Under the pieces are notes generated by a model. That model was not told the DNA's origin. It ran no database searches and was given only the letters and a program-made list of their open reading frames with translations. From Acanthacorydalis orientalis (lineage: Eukaryota > Arthropoda > Insecta > Megaloptera > Corydalidae), in assembly GCA_034766995.1 (NCBI GenBank), contig CM068313.1, forward strand, positions 34,292,496 to 34,356,495: a stretch of 64,000 nucleotides of DNA. The letters are read 5' to 3'. The position numbers and the translations under genes are program-made. Positions within the stretch are counted from its first letter, which is position 1. The number at the start of each line of letters is the position of its first letter. Of the stretch, positions 39,420-52,309 are shown piece by piece.

Positions 39420-40150
39420 GTGTTAACTGAAGCGAGCTCACCTATTTTCCACCCTGGCTGTACAATATACATATGCACATAATACGTGTTTATACGAAGT
39501 ATTATTTTACGTGTTCAGTATAAAATTCTTTTGTACATAAACGGCGGGGTACTTTTCGTGTTAATGGTGCGATTGAATTAAAATCGAAAAACACCGAAAT
39601 AAAGTTTAAAGAAATATTTCCACGTCAGTGCGCGAGTAAATGAATTTATATTTAAATTATTTGGGCCGTGCGTGTACAAAGCAATAAAATAAATTCAAAT
39701 TATTCACTATTAATAATGCTGTAAATAATATACTTATCAAAATAGTGAATAATAAAATCATTTTATCAGTACGGCGTTAAATGTTTACATTATCATAAAA
39801 TTTTACTCAAAACCATGTTCTAAACTGCTTGGAAATAAATTATACTGGTCGAGTGGACAACGTTAATTTCTAGCTGGTGAACTGATTAGAATCACTACAG
39901 TGGGCAGGCAGCGTTTACCTTTGCTAGTCGGGCCAGTCGTTGTTGTCGCGTGGCGCTGTGGTAGTCATCATCATCGAGTGGCGGGTGCTTCGCCGTACAA
40001 AACGGAGGGTACTTCTATCCATATACGCAATTCTGTACGTATAGTACGGAACAGCAAGAGGGATAACTGGATCTGGTAAGAGAGGTAGAAAGCTGCTGTT
40101 AAATTATTAGTAGTATGGAGGTGTACGCGTAAGCACACAATGAAGTTTAC
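39420..40150 (+). promoter_or_regulatory. Longest GC-rich islet, ending near a consensus splice donor
   Basis: About 700 bp of raised GC includes AACGGCGGGGTACTTTTCG, GTTGTTGTCGCGTGGCGC and GAGTGGCGGGTGCTTCG. An initiator-like TCACTACAGTGGG is near 39890 and CTGGATCTG|GTAAGAG, an excellent donor, has its GT at 40076. A non-coding first exon of about 180 nt is therefore possible; this is inference and no coding frame supports it. Confidence 0.35.
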
Positions 40151-41083
40151 ATAGTCCGGCTTTCCTAATGTGAATTAATGAATTGTGCAAGCGTTAGAAA
40201 TATAATTTACCTTGTTTTAACTATTCGTGTGTAAAGTCTATTATGAAGATATATTTACTGTCTGAGTTTCCAGTTATCGAAAGTTATATTTGACTATATA
40301 AATTTATACGTACGCATACATGTCACAGGTATACAAATGAAATCGTATTATAATTTAAACGTTCGCACACACACACACACCTGTACACGAATAAATATAC
40401 ATACGTGTATATGTATACAAAAAATATGTTTTCTAGAATAGAATTATAAATCTATATGGCTTCTTAAACTTGAACCGAATGGACGTTTGAGTAAACGTAC
40501 TTATATCTACTAAAACAATTTAAGTTTATCTAATAAAAATCATATAAATTAAATAAATAAATAAACTATTTGAATAAAGTCAATTAAGTTTATAATACTG
40601 TTATAAATACTAGTTACTTGTGAAAAATGACTGTACATTCCATTCAATTATTCCATGAACTGACCAAAAAATATTCACGTTGTCAGAAAGGGTAAATGTT
40701 TACGTTTTAATTATTTATATAGATTATAGATAAAAATAAATTATAAGTGAGAATTTCTTTTCTTTAATTTTTTCTAGATTACATCACGTTTTTGCTCACT
40801 AAAGCATTTTAAAATCGATATTATTTCCACATGGATTATAATTTTCATAATAAATACTAATCATATATTTATACATTGGGTTGAAACGAAAAGTATTAAC
40901 AACATTAATGAATATCAGTCTATTAAAATCATTACTTTTTAATAAAGTAATTAAAAAAATAATATATTTTCTTTTTTTATTATTAAAGATTATATCTGTT
41001 TTAAAATACTAGATAAAATGTTAACAAATTTATTAACAATGTGCTTAGTCATATGAGAAAATCTGGAACGTATTGTGTTTATG

Positions 41084-41086
<3 letters not shown>
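40151..41086. other. AT-rich non-coding block
   Basis: It holds a CA run at about 40368-40380 and no gene. Confidence 0.55.
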
Positions 41087-41130
<44 letters not shown>

Positions 41131-41132
41131 TA
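41087..41132. repeat. (TA)n microsatellite
   Basis: TA with one CA near the right end. Confidence 0.93.
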
Positions 41133-41366
41133 TAAACACGACAAATTAAAATCTATAATTGTATAACTGAATCGGACATTTTAAATACATGTCATGATTT
41201 TTTTTCAAAATTGTTTTTTTGTCAAAATTAGATCCTTGAAAGTAGTTTCACACTTAGTATAAAATTTACATTAGCTATCTTGTGCTTAGCTGTTGAACCT
41301 TGTCATTTTTTTACCTTATGACCTTTTTGTTGGAGTTATTAAAAAAATGCACGAAAACATGATCGT

Positions 41367-41397
41367 ATATATATATATATATATATACATATATATG

Positions 41398-41430
<33 letters not shown>
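41367..41430. repeat. (TA)n microsatellite
   Basis: TA with ACATATATGTATGTA in the middle. The decayed reading frame at 41478 begins about 50 bp later. Confidence 0.93.
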
Positions 41431-41433
<3 letters not shown>

Positions 41434-41477
41434 AAAGAAAACGTTAATACGATTACTCAATCCAATAAAAAAATTAT

Positions 41478-41927
41478 GCAAAAGAAGTACAAACCGAGGA
41501 CATTTTTGAATTTATGAAATGGTGGCCTCCGTTTTACAAAAAAAAAACTGTTTACAACTGAATCTTATGAGAGAAGAGTTCCTAAAGACCAGAAAAAAAT
41601 ATTTGTTTCTTCAAGATACATAAGCTTTGAATACAATGCTAATAAATTTGAGATGGTGCAGATTGAGGAATTCATAGATGCTTCATCAAAAAACACATTC
41701 CAGCCACTAAAACATACTACAGCTGTGATGTCACTTTCGTCTGCGAAAGCATATGGATCGAAAGCTTCGATAAAGTATACAAAATAGACAATTTGTAACA
41801 AGTGAAAGATAGCATCTTGGAGGAGCATATTTCATTTTACAGCAAAATATTCAGCTGGCCAACCGAAGAAATGGAAGAAAGTTTGTTAGAATCCGATGGA
41901 CGATATGAGTATGTACCTCAATATTAG
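41478..41927 (+). pseudogene. Decayed reading frame of an unidentified repeat or retro-copied gene
   Basis: Three frames join into one protein-like text of about 150 residues. The first is 41478-41541 with AKEVQTEDIFEFMKWWPPFY. The second is 41542-41787 with LFTTESYERRVPKDQKKIFV, SSRYISFEYNANKFEMVQIE and EFIDASSKNTFQPLKHTTAV. The third is 41772-41927 with VKDSILEEHISFYSKIFSWP and TEEMEESLLESDGRYEYVPQ before a stop. Breaks are a 10-A run at 41538-41547, a shift near 41765 and an internal TAA. The text has coding-like composition unlike the surrounding filler. I do not recognise the family. The ending, polar with a WPTEE motif and then a stop, recalls C-terminal parts of repetitive insect proteins of unknown type. 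No terminal repeats were seen. Confidence 0.5.
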
Positions 41928-42586
41928 ATAAGCGAGATACATATTTGTGTGCTATTATATAATATTTTTTGATAAAGAATCATAATAAACAATTTTTTTT
42001 AAACAATTTATTATGCATTTAATAAAAATATTCGCTGCAAAAACAACACGAGTCAAAACAATTTACGTTGATTTTTTTTGTAGATTAAGGTTTCATAGGA
42101 CAGTAACTATTAACCAATTAACAAATTAAAGGTCCAAAAAACATACAAACAAAGAAAATCTTTAAAAAATCTATTATTTTCGTGTTGTGCAGTTTTTATT
42201 GAATCCTGTAAAATTTAAATTCTGTAACTTATGTAGTTTTTGAAACGACCGATTCAATTAAAAACGTTTTAAATATAAAATTCTACCTTCAAAATTGCTA
42301 TTCTAAAAAAGTAAACAATATTTGTAATTATGATTTCTTTCTTATATAAATTTTGCTTTTAAATATCACGAAAAAATCTTAAATAAAAATAATTCAAATG
42401 AAAATGTCGTAATTAATTGTAAAAAAAGTAAATCATTGTACGAAAAGTAACTCCATATATGAAAAATACAAAATATAAATTGTTACAATGAATAATGTAT
42501 TAAACTTTACTAATGGGCATAAAATGTAATTTATTTATTTAAAACTGAAGTAAAATAAGTAAAGAAAATTGTCATTTAATTAAGTA

Positions 42587-42622
<36 letters not shown>

Positions 42623-42829
42623 TATTAATACAAGCACAAACTTGTAGAAAGACAACTTATCTGAAATTAAGTTTAAAGTAACGAATTATGAAGTCTTACA
42701 TATACACAATGAAACTTTTCACATGTAATACAAACTTTCTGCTTGTTACAGACTGCAGTAAAATATTTTATGTACAATTCTTATTCAATATTAAACATAA
42801 TGCTATTATCGTCATTTTTACAACTCCTA

Positions 42830-43165
42830 TTATGGCAGCCGAAAGGAATATAAAAAAATCGGATTAAAAATCTATTGTAGGTACCGCAGATATCGCTTGT
42901 TGGGAAGAACGCACCTGTTTCTATAAAATAAGTCACTTCGCAAACAAAATAATCTGTAATATAAATCTTGTGTTTGTCGTTTGAACTTTGTCACAGAAAA
43001 ATAGAAATCAATTTCTACCTCTATACGGAGCGCCAGCCTCATATATCAATATAATATAAAACGTTTAATAATACCGCGTCCGTTACAAGAAAGCGTGCTA
43101 GTTTGCTCTACGCGTATTTTTGCACAAGTGTAGAGTTTAGTTCCAGTGAGTTGGCATACGCGTCA
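42830..43165. other. GC-richer islet
   Basis: The block includes TATGGCAGCCGAAAGG, CGGAGCGCCAGCC and TTGGCATACGCGTC. No frame was recognised. Confidence 0.3.
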
Positions 43166-43174
43166 TAATTATTA

Positions 43175-43234
43175 CTCACACATACACACACACATATATA
43201 TATATATATATATGTATATGTATATGTGTGTGTA
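43175..43234. repeat. (CA)n(TA)n(TG)n palindromic compound
   Basis: CACACACA, TA, GTATATGTATA, then TGTGTGTG: the flanks are inverted copies of each other. Confidence 0.9.
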
Positions 43235-43920
43235 TGTACAATTTATAACTAAATATAATAATAATATATATTTTAAATGACAATAATTGTTATAAAGAAA
43301 ATACATTTTTTTCTATGGAAAATTTTCATTAAAATGTATCACTTAAATATGATCTGTATACACACAAACACTTAACGACTATATAGAAAATTCATACTTC
43401 ACAAAAAGGCGCAATCCATGATCTCTTTGCAACATTAAGAACATAATAAAAATATTAAATTCCTTTCAATTCGCTTGAATGTACAAACGTTATAGTTATC
43501 ATTTAACTCAAGTATACTTTATTTTGATATATATTTTAAATACTATTATTATGTACTGTGATTACGAACATTTATGATATACATTGATGTACAATACACT
43601 CACACTTGCTACATAAACACACATTCAAGTCTTTTATACTTAAGCACTTAACGTTAAAGCATTTATGCTATCATAGCAGTGCAGTATATATGATGAAGAT
43701 AAATTTATTTTACGGAACTATATTAGTTTTATAGTGAGATCTTTTCTTAATTTTAATTATTTAAAAGCATCTGTTCAATAAAAATCAATAAATTTACATA
43801 CATCTGATTTTTTTGCAAGTGAAATTATTAAATAAAATGTTGAGTGTTGATTTGTGAAACTAGAAAAATATTGGAAATTTCCAATAGGTTCATTATTATT
43901 CATATAAAATTTAGAAGAAA

Positions 43921-44265
43921 TAATTTAAAAATAGTAACATCTTTATGTGTTCTTTTATTAAAAATATTGTATGAAACTGAATATTTCATTTTATAGATAC
44001 AAACATCTTAGAATAATCAAATAAGTAATGAAGGGGAATTGAAGATAATAATTGTCGAAGATAAATCAAAACTATAATGTTATATATAATTTAAAAATAG
44101 TAATGTATTTATGTGGTTTTTTATAAAAAAAAGTCAATGTATGAAACTGAATAATACATTTTATAGATACAAAGATCTAACTTCAGAATAATCAAACAAA
44201 TAATGAAGAAAAATTGAATATAATAATTGTCGAAGATAAATTATAACTATTTTCTTATATATATA
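43921..44265. repeat. Local tandem duplication, about 166-bp period
   Basis: TAATTTAAAAATAGTAA starts copies at 43921 and 44087. Each continues with GTATGAAACTGAATA, CATTTTATAGATACAAA, AGAATAATCAAA and ATAATTGTCGAAGATAAAT. It is non-coding and moderately diverged. Confidence 0.85.
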
Positions 44266-44979
44266 AGAGAAATAATATTAACTATATTTTAGAACAAATA
44301 TAATTTGGTAATTAACACAAAGAAATAAAATATTCGATATTAATTCCTACTGCAATTTTTTCTATATATTGCCTCATAATATTGTTTTTCATATTGTCTC
44401 CAAACTCTATTTTAAGAATAATTTTTTTACCTTTCCACATTCAGAAATCCTCGAAACAAAATTAATTTTTGTTAATGGATATTTTAATAAAAAAATCCAC
44501 TATGTTTAGGGTATTAAAGTAGAAAAAATCTGTTTTATTCTATACATGAGCACTTCGGTTCCTTAATCCTTAAATTAATGTAACTTGAAATATGTGACTT
44601 TTCTCAAATGTTGATACCTCATCTAAAAGCAATTTTTCTGCTCTAAACAGATTTAGGAATTATCGAAATCATTCAAAAACTGATTTTTATTATATGATCT
44701 CACATTACAGGAATTTATAGTTTAATTGCATTCATTTTCTTATGTTTTCCGAAAAAAATAATTTGAAAAAACGCTATTCATCATATTAAAAATAAATATA
44801 TAGTATATATTTGACTAAAAGAGTAATGAAAAATTTTAAAATCAAATCCATACATTTATTTTAAAATAACAAAGCCTCATTTCTGCAGTTTAAAATTATT
44901 AGTACAGATTATTATATATTCCAGAATGCAAATAAAATCGTTGCATAATTAAATACCAATTTAAGTGTTGTGTGAATAT
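44266..44979. other. AT-rich non-coding block
   Basis: Nothing beyond AT-rich filler was seen. Confidence 0.55.
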
Positions 44980-45002
44980 AAACATACATATACATACATA
45001 CA

Positions 45003-45048
<46 letters not shown>
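44980..45048. repeat. (CATA)n(TA)n microsatellite
   Basis: CATACATA steps, then about 40 bp of TA. Confidence 0.93.
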
Positions 45049-45050
<2 letters not shown>

Positions 45051-45229
45051 TATGTAAATAAATATTGAAAACAAACATATTAAACATAGTTTAATTGGAA
45101 CAATAACTCAAACTCGAATTAAATAGATTAATTATGAAAAAAATGCTCGTATTGTATATTTATAAATTGAATAATAATTAAATGAAATGTAAACAAACAT
45201 AAATAAAATAATATTTAACATGTTTTTAC

Positions 45230-45420
45230 GCAAAGACGTCAGAAGTATGACTGGACTAAGTTCAACACAAGACTCAGCATTGGTGTCACCATGAAATACT
45301 GTTGTATGTTCTGTCGGGTTTCGAACAAGTGTTTGTATAAGGGGATTGGACACCTACATCATAAGCTACAAGCCGCACCAAACATTTCTTCAGTTATTGT
45401 ACGAACAGGATACAGATAGA
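45230..45420. other. GC-richer islet
   Basis: It includes AAGACGTCAGAAG (a CRE-like TGACGTC on the complement), CTGTCGGGTTTCGAAC and CAAGCCGCACC. An open frame of 73 codons on the minus strand is not recognised. Confidence 0.28.
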
Positions 45421-45822
45421 TATACATTCAATATATTCATTCTTATATCAATATCTCCGTTGTTACAAGCAAAAATTTTCACAACACTTAGATAAAATTG
45501 TATTTAACACACGTTACGAAAGAATACAATTTTTATTCGTGTACAGATTTTACAGATTTTTCTTTTTGTTTGAAACACAAAACGTATCAATAATAACGGA
45601 AAGGTTGTTTTTCTACAATGTATTCACATTGTTCTTTGTCAGGAATGCTATTTATTTCTGTATTACTAATAGATAATCTAAATAGCTGCTCGTTTCACGT
45701 TTAGTTTTTACTGTCATAAATACGACTTTATTTTTATCAGATTAAAACTGTTTTAGAAATATAACTACAAATCGCAACTAATTGTAAATAATTATATATG
45801 TACATAGAACATTTACACACGT

Positions 45823-46384
45823 GTGGTAGTAAAATAATTGCGGTTTTTATTTTATGAATTCTAACCTTAATTTTTTTCAATGAAGGTGTCATTGTAGAGT
45901 ATTCATGTTAATATCATTTTAAAGTGAACTTTTCGGTCTGAATTTTGGTAATATCGACTTTAGTTTTATTATTAATTTTGATTCAAATTGGGCTATTGAA
46001 TTAAAGATGGAAAAGAAAGCAAATCAGAGCAATTTTTTTGTATGAGTTGAAAATGGGTTGTAAATCAGCAGAAAGTGTTAGTAAACTAAACGACACTTTT
46101 GGTGTGGGTACTGTTAAAGAACGTACGGTGCAATGATGATTCCAAGAATTTCGTGCTAGGGACGAGTCTTAAAGATGAAGAAGATCGCGGGCGACCTTCT
46201 TCAGTTCATAACGACCGGCTGAAGGCATTAGATGAAACAGAACCACGCACAAAAATTCGAAAGCTTACATAAAAAATAAGCGTTAGTCATGGAACAGTCC
46301 CGGACCACTTAAAACCGCTTAAATTAAAAAAAATGTACATGAATTTGAAGGTCATATACCACAATTATTTTTCTACCAATCTAA
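45823..46384 (+). mobile_element. Internally deleted mariner, copy 2
   Basis: It starts GTGGTAGTAAAATAATTGCG and ends ACAATTATTTTTCTACCAAT, forming mariner-type inverted terminal repeats. The interior encodes remnants of the mariner N-terminus (LKMGCKSAESVSKLNDTFGV-like, then KERTVQ followed by stops, then HNDRLKALDET). Several in-frame stops occur, including TGATGA after KERTVQ. It lacks the catalytic domain and shares its deletion junction with the copies at 17388 and 54969. Confidence 0.82.
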
Positions 46385-46829
46385 TATATGTGTACATAAT
46401 TTTCACTTATTATAAACGTGAGGAAAATTAGCAGCTTTCTCATGTTGTGGACAATTATTTCCAGTTTGTAAAAAATGAAGATTAGTAAATTTGTGGAATC
46501 ATATTTCTGTTTTCAAAATAAAATATTTATTAACAATCTTTAATCTCAATTAAAAATATATCTTAGTAATAATTGAAATCTTTGTATAATTTCAAAATTA
46601 AATTTCATTATTGTAGATAACTTCATAGTAAAATAGTTTGAGAATCAAGTACATTCGTTTATACAATTATAACATCTAACGTTGCGTTATGCATAAAATA
46701 ATCCATTTAAATCATTAAACAAAAAAAAAATTATAGAAAGCATGCCACATTCAAGGAACAATACAATTCTGAAATTTAAGTCATATTAAACTAATATTGA
46801 AAATCAACTGCCTGCATTTAAGTACGACA

Positions 46830-47140
46830 TGTTGTGAATCAGTTTTGTAAGCTGTTGCATTGTAATAGTGTTGCAGTATTATTGCAATCGTGTGCAAATC
46901 TGCTACAACACTATAACGAACACCCCGAACGAACCCCCTTTCAAAATCCCCACACTACGCGACGTGCCGCACCACAATTCAATTACGATTTTATCTGTAA
47001 AATAGATGACAGTTATTTCCATGAAAAGGCAATACAAGCCATAAGGATCACAATAACGCGTTTGCAGCAAGCGACACTCATCCTTAAGATCTCGTGTCGC
47101 CATCTACATTCAAAGGAATATGAGTTATGCGTTTGACGTA
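46830..47140. other. GC-richer islet with a 100-codon open frame
   Basis: The plus frame 46834-47136 is open for 100 codons from an ATG-like start and includes RTPFQNPHTTRRAAPQF and RLQQATLILK. The minus strand is open for 66 codons over the same bases, so composition may explain it. I know no matching family. Treat it as a doubtful gene. Confidence 0.22.
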
Positions 47141-47257
47141 TACATTGGATTTATATTTAGATTTTGTATCGTACAATTATTTCTAGTGATTGTGATACAC
47201 ATACGAACATTTATTCAAAACGCGACATAATAAAGAATTATACATTATAATGAGTAT

Positions 47258-47351
47258 GTATGTATGTGTGTATATATATATATATATATAATATATAAAT
47301 ATAATTATATATATATATATAATGTATGTATATATATATATATATATATAT
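47258..47351. repeat. Compound (TA)n microsatellite
   Basis: TA with ATAATATAAATATAATTA and ATGTATGTA interruptions. Confidence 0.92.
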
Positions 47352-49429
47352 TTTACAAGAACAAACTAAACATTTTTATTTTTTTATTACATAAAACCAT
47401 AAATTAAATTATACATAAAAAAATAAAAACGTTACTTATAAAAACAAATTTAAAAATAAGTATTATTTATTAAGAATTCTTCTATGTAAAAATGTACATT
47501 TACATAAAATATAACTAAATATATTTTATTATGAATACTTATTTAAAATACTTATAAGCTATTTGAAATAAAATAAAAAGGCTTAAAAATAATTTTACTC
47601 TTATGCAAAAATCATTTTGAAGAGCGAATAACTTGCTATATAAAAAGAGTGCAAGTTTCCATATTCAAAACTCATCTTCTAAAATGAAAACTCGTTTCAT
47701 AGTAATTAATAATTAATTATTCACTTAACATTATTGATTTTATTAACGATCCGTTTCCTTCATTACAAATGATCTTTCTTGTGACAATTTTGAATAATTT
47801 TACATGTTAAATTAATTTTAAAGAATAGAATTAAGATAATCATAAATTTTACTATTATGTTCGCTCGAAAATGAATGATAGATTATTTAACTATATAAAA
47901 AATTAGTTAAATCTTAATTACTTAAAAGATATGACAAGTAAAATATAAATAGACAAGACTGAAAATAAATTTAATAATCGGTATTAGATTAAATAATACA
48001 CATACTAACGTTTGGTACTATTAAGCAGATTGTATTCAACATTTGCTGTAATTTTGACAAAAATTGAGGTGTACCTATGTTTCTTCTCGATTATTTTTAT
48101 AAATCTTGGCAGTAATTCTTCAAGTAAACATCGATTTATTTCAAAATTGTTAAAAAAAAGTTCAATCGAATTTTCGTTGATAACAAAAAGCTGAATAAAT
48201 GTAATTAAGATATAGACTGATATATATTTATCTTAGATTTTTTCATATAAAAACTAAACTTATTATCAGATTAACACCAGTTCGTTTACAAAAGGTTCAA
48301 AAGAGATTTATAGATGAAAAAAAAAAAATATATATATATATATATATTCGAAGAAAATATTTGATTAAAAAATAGAGGAAAATTTAACCTAGTTTTTTAA
48401 TTCAATAATTAGAGCTTAATCTATCAATAGCGTCTGGAAGAATGTAAATATATTCAAATGAGTTTATAACATAATTTTCAAAATCAAATGTATACCAGAG
48501 GATGTATTTTGAGGAAAATGAATTATAATATAAGAAATGTTTTTGTATTTTTTTTCTTACCATTCTGAATATGAGGGTATCATAATTTTAATACCCATAT
48601 AATCAAAAATGACCAATTATCATTTATTGAATATTTTGAATCAAAAACACTTATGTTATTTGTGGGATGAGTGGAAAAATAATTAATGAATGTAAAATTT
48701 AGACAATTCCATTTATACAAGTTGTTTATATGATATGAAAATAAAAAATAAATAAATAGGTATGTTCCTTTACAATTCATTTAAGATATTTGAATAAGTG
48801 AGAAATTTATCACAGTAAATTACTGACACTGTTACTAAATTCATTTTCATGTTTCAAGATACAGAAAATCTTAGATATTTTTCTGTACCTTGGTGCCCTG
48901 AGGAATATCGCATCTTTATCGAAACCATACAAGCAATAATCAAACATTACCACTAATGATTTATTGAATATTTGCTGTAGTTTACAGAAAAATAATTCAT
49001 TTTAGAAAGTAGATTTTTGATAAAAATTCATTTAATATTTTTTGCAATAAAATAAATATGGGGCCAAAAAAAATTGTAAAATTTCTAACACTATTCAGAT
49101 ATATTCATCATTAGAAAAAAGTATTCATTAATTAACTAATAACTTTTTCTTCGTAATAGAATTCAAAAAGTATTTGCAGAAAATTTGATTTCCTACTAAT
49201 AATTGTAAAATTTGAGATAAACCATAATGTATAAAAAAAAACAATTTTTTTTTGAATAACTGAATTGTACGGGAAAAAGAAACGATTCAAGCTTTTAGTT
49301 TAGAACCCCTTTCTTAATTGATTATCTAATATTTGAAATTAATTCTTTTTAGACAATACGTGCTTTTCTTCGCATAATTTCTATCGTATATAGAATCTTT
49401 CCTGCATATAATATAAAAAAAGGAAATCA
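47352..49429. other. AT-rich non-coding block
   Basis: No gene or transposon recognised; short frames at 48012 (plus) and 48580 (minus) are of filler composition. Confidence 0.55.
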
Positions 49430-49745
49430 CGACAATCATCGTTATAAATCTCGGTCGTTCGAATGCGAGTCATCTCGCTACACATAGTAGAGAGAGCAAA
49501 GTGTGAGCGCACACATATACAGTGTTGCGGAGTGGCGACGTCGGCCAGTTCGGTTGGTTTTCTGGTGCCGGTAGTGGTGGTCGTCAGAAGTCAAAAGCGG
49601 CGTTATCGTATCAAATTATCTAAAATGCATTTATATGTAGCAAGTTACACGCGTCGACCGCCCCTGACGTCCGTCCTGTGCTGTATGATGCCTTGGCCGC
49701 TCATAAAGACAACATTCATATAATACAAAACTTTACTAGAGCGAA
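49430..49745 (+). promoter_or_regulatory. GC-rich islet, candidate promoter
   Basis: It has GAGAGAGC (GAGA-like), TGCGGAGTGGCGACGTCGG, the initiator-like GCCAGTTCGGTTGG and GTGCCGGTAGTGGTGG. An 86-codon open plus frame is not recognised. Insect promoters often combine GAGA words with an Inr, but no TSS is proven. Confidence 0.33.
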
Positions 49746-50179
49746 TTTCATTCGCACGAATAATTTTCCAAATAACACTACTACTAGCTCAGAAAGAAGG
49801 AGTTTATTTGCATGAAATGTTTTTAATGTCAGTTACGTATATATTCATCTAAATTTAAGAAAACATTTGACTATTTCAAATATATTATTATTTTTTCAAA
49901 AAACTGTTTCGAATATTGGTTATCATACATATCATCATAATACAAAATAAAAATTCATTAACGAAAAATAATGAATGCCTAAATAAGTGCTGGAATCGAT
50001 TTTCACTATAGAAAATTTAACTGAGAATACCTAATAAGTTTATAGAGATTGATCTTTGATATATAAATACATTTATATGTTTTATGTATAAATGTTAGTA
50101 TGTCTATATAAACATTTTTTGCAGATAGATTATTTTTTGCAACGTAGTTGTTTTATTAAAGTTTTTGTAGATAATTTTG

Positions 50180-50182
<3 letters not shown>

Positions 50183-50260
<78 letters not shown>
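50183..50260. repeat. (TA)n(GA)n compound microsatellite
   Basis: About 55 bp of TA then about 20 bp of GA. Confidence 0.95.
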
Positions 50261-50261
<1 letters not shown>

Positions 50262-50455
50262 TACATATTTAATATAATACATATTAGGCATAAAAATTAA
50301 TTAGGTGCCTTTACATTGAATCAGTCATAACTCTGTTTTAAATTAAAATATTTTCTCATAGTTTTATAAACTTCAAGTGCCAAACTTGACATTTTAAAAC
50401 ACTATATATCTTGGCCAAGCAGTTGACATAACTTCACAAAACAGTAGTGAACACG

Positions 50456-50569
50456 ATGGCGTCCAAAAAGCAACATATCAAGCATTGCATACTATTCGTA
50501 CTCCAGTTGAAAAAAATGTTGACAAAGCCTCAGACAATGTACAGCTTTGGTATAAGATGTTGTGATTGA
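50456..50569 (+). pseudogene. Possible N-terminal relic of a second mariner type
   Basis: From the ATG at 50456 the frame reads MASKKQHIKHCILFVLQLKK, then MLTKPQTMYSFGIRCCD and a stop. The opening M-x-x-KK-x-H-x-(R/K)-H-x-(I/L)-LF and the later M-x-(S/C)-x-x-G resemble the first helices of mariner transposases, and differ from the copies at 17388, 45823 and 54969. No downstream domain or terminal repeat could be tied to it. The short length leaves real doubt. Confidence 0.35.
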
Positions 50570-50959
50570 TTAAATATACAAAGATTTCTAAAATAGTAGA
50601 ACAGATCCGAAAATGCATTGACGATATCATCGATTGAAAGCCGCCATTTTTTTCGATAAAGAATTTATCAGTTACCAGATAGATGGTATGGATAAAAGTA
50701 AGAAATAAAGAAAACAGAGAAGTAACTGAGAAAAGAAAACAGAAGTAAAGTGAACAGAGAAGTGACCATCAATAGAATTTAAGAAGCGCTCATAGAGCAA
50801 CATAGCAGTAAAAATAATTTTCAGTCAAGAAAAACATTTTTGGATCAAGAGTACACATTGATCTAAAAATACTTAAAGTATATTTAATTATTGTATTTTG
50901 TAGAAATTATAATAAAACATGTTCTATTTACAGACAAAACATTTAAAAAGTTGTCTTTC

Positions 50960-51043
50960 TACCAGTTGAACTGGGAGGCCGCAGGAAGTAAATAAGGTCG
51001 GAAGAGGGGCCACGGTCGAAATAAGGTTGAGAAACACTGATCT
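50960..51043 (-). mobile_element. hAT-like terminal sequence
   Basis: On the minus strand this block starts CAGTGTTTCTCAACC and continues through a GC-rich stretch with GACCGTGGCCCC. CAGTG-TTTCTCAACC is the common hAT terminal repeat pattern. The other end and any 8-bp target duplication were not found. It may belong to a short MITE or a decayed copy. Confidence 0.5.
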
Positions 51044-51299
51044 ACACTATCTACCATGCTCCTTAAATGTACACTTAACCTTTTACCAGGCACGATATTT
51101 ATTATTTTTATCATTGATATCTATCTTATAAGTTTATTCGAATTCATGAAATTAATTTACACAAAATTAAATTACAAGGACCTTTATCAGAATCTCTAGA
51201 AATATATGAGAAAACAGCGGCTATTTGATCATGCTCAATAAAATAATTTTACTAAGTGCGCTAAAACATTTAACAAATGTACAAGTTTGAAAACAATCT

Positions 51300-51556
51300 A
51301 GTACCACGCAACTACATGTTTAAGGTCCATCCCGTATGAGAATAAACCACCAACACTGGTTATAATGGGACAAACCGCACTGTTATACGCGTCGATTTCA
51401 CGGCCGGTATCTGATCGCGCGACCCCCACGCTTCACTGTTCTCTCTGCCTTCATCTTGCCCCCCGGACGACATTCGACGCCATGCTTTCAGGATCCGGTC
51501 ACCATGTCGTCGTCGCGTCTACCCGGATCCAAGTAAAACTACCCCCAAACTCCTCG
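51300..51556. other. GC-rich islet next to a (CA)n(TA)n tract
   Basis: The block contains TCACGGCCGGTATCTGATCG, TTGCCCCCCGGACGAC and TACCCGGATCCAAG. The open plus frame 51365-51670 runs on into the microsatellite, which argues against a gene. Confidence 0.35.
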
Positions 51557-51569
51557 ACACACACACACA

Positions 51570-51631
<62 letters not shown>
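51557..51631. repeat. (CA)n(TA)n compound microsatellite
   Basis: CA about 14 bp, CTC, then about 58 bp of TA. Confidence 0.95.
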
Positions 51632-51632
<1 letters not shown>

Positions 51633-52309
51633 CTAATATATGTGTACTTGCAAGAGAAAATAATCATTGAATAGATATATTCGTACGAATGTATGTACAT
51701 ACGTGCGTATACATGTTTTGTTTATGTGCTACGTACGTCGTAAAATGAAACGAACATTGTTTACGGTTTAATGTTGTATATGGAATAACTTATCTTATAA
51801 ATGAGGTAAGAGAGAAATCGGCGGACGCTTTAATGCTTTTTTTAATTTGATTATTTTAACTGCGTTAACTTTTTCTAAGTTTATTTATAATCAAGATAAT
51901 ATGTACTAATAAAAATAGTAAATGTTTAAATGAAAAAATATGCCAGGTATATAAAATCCATTAAATTACTTTATAATATTAAAACTATAACATTGTAATT
52001 AGACCTCGAAATTTAAAAAAAAATAGCAAAGTTCTGATACTCAAATTCCATTATTCAAAAAATGAAGTCAGTATCTAGCAAACTAATCATTTTATGGATT
52101 ATTAGAACTTGTATGAACACTTCTTATCATTTATATTTATGTCGAATCTTCTTAACCAAATATCGAAGGATAAAATTCATCACAAAAAGTAAACAGTTTC
52201 AGCAAAATAAATTTGTAATTGTTTTGTCTCAATTTATTTTCTATATATTTTATATTGTAAGAAGTTATTTTTAGTTGATATACAAAAACATCATGACTAA
52301 CTTAATGTA

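Noticed and set aside
51365..51670. 101-codon open frame on the plus strand
   Set aside because: It runs from a GC-rich islet into a (CA)n(TA)n tract, and the islet part matches no family.
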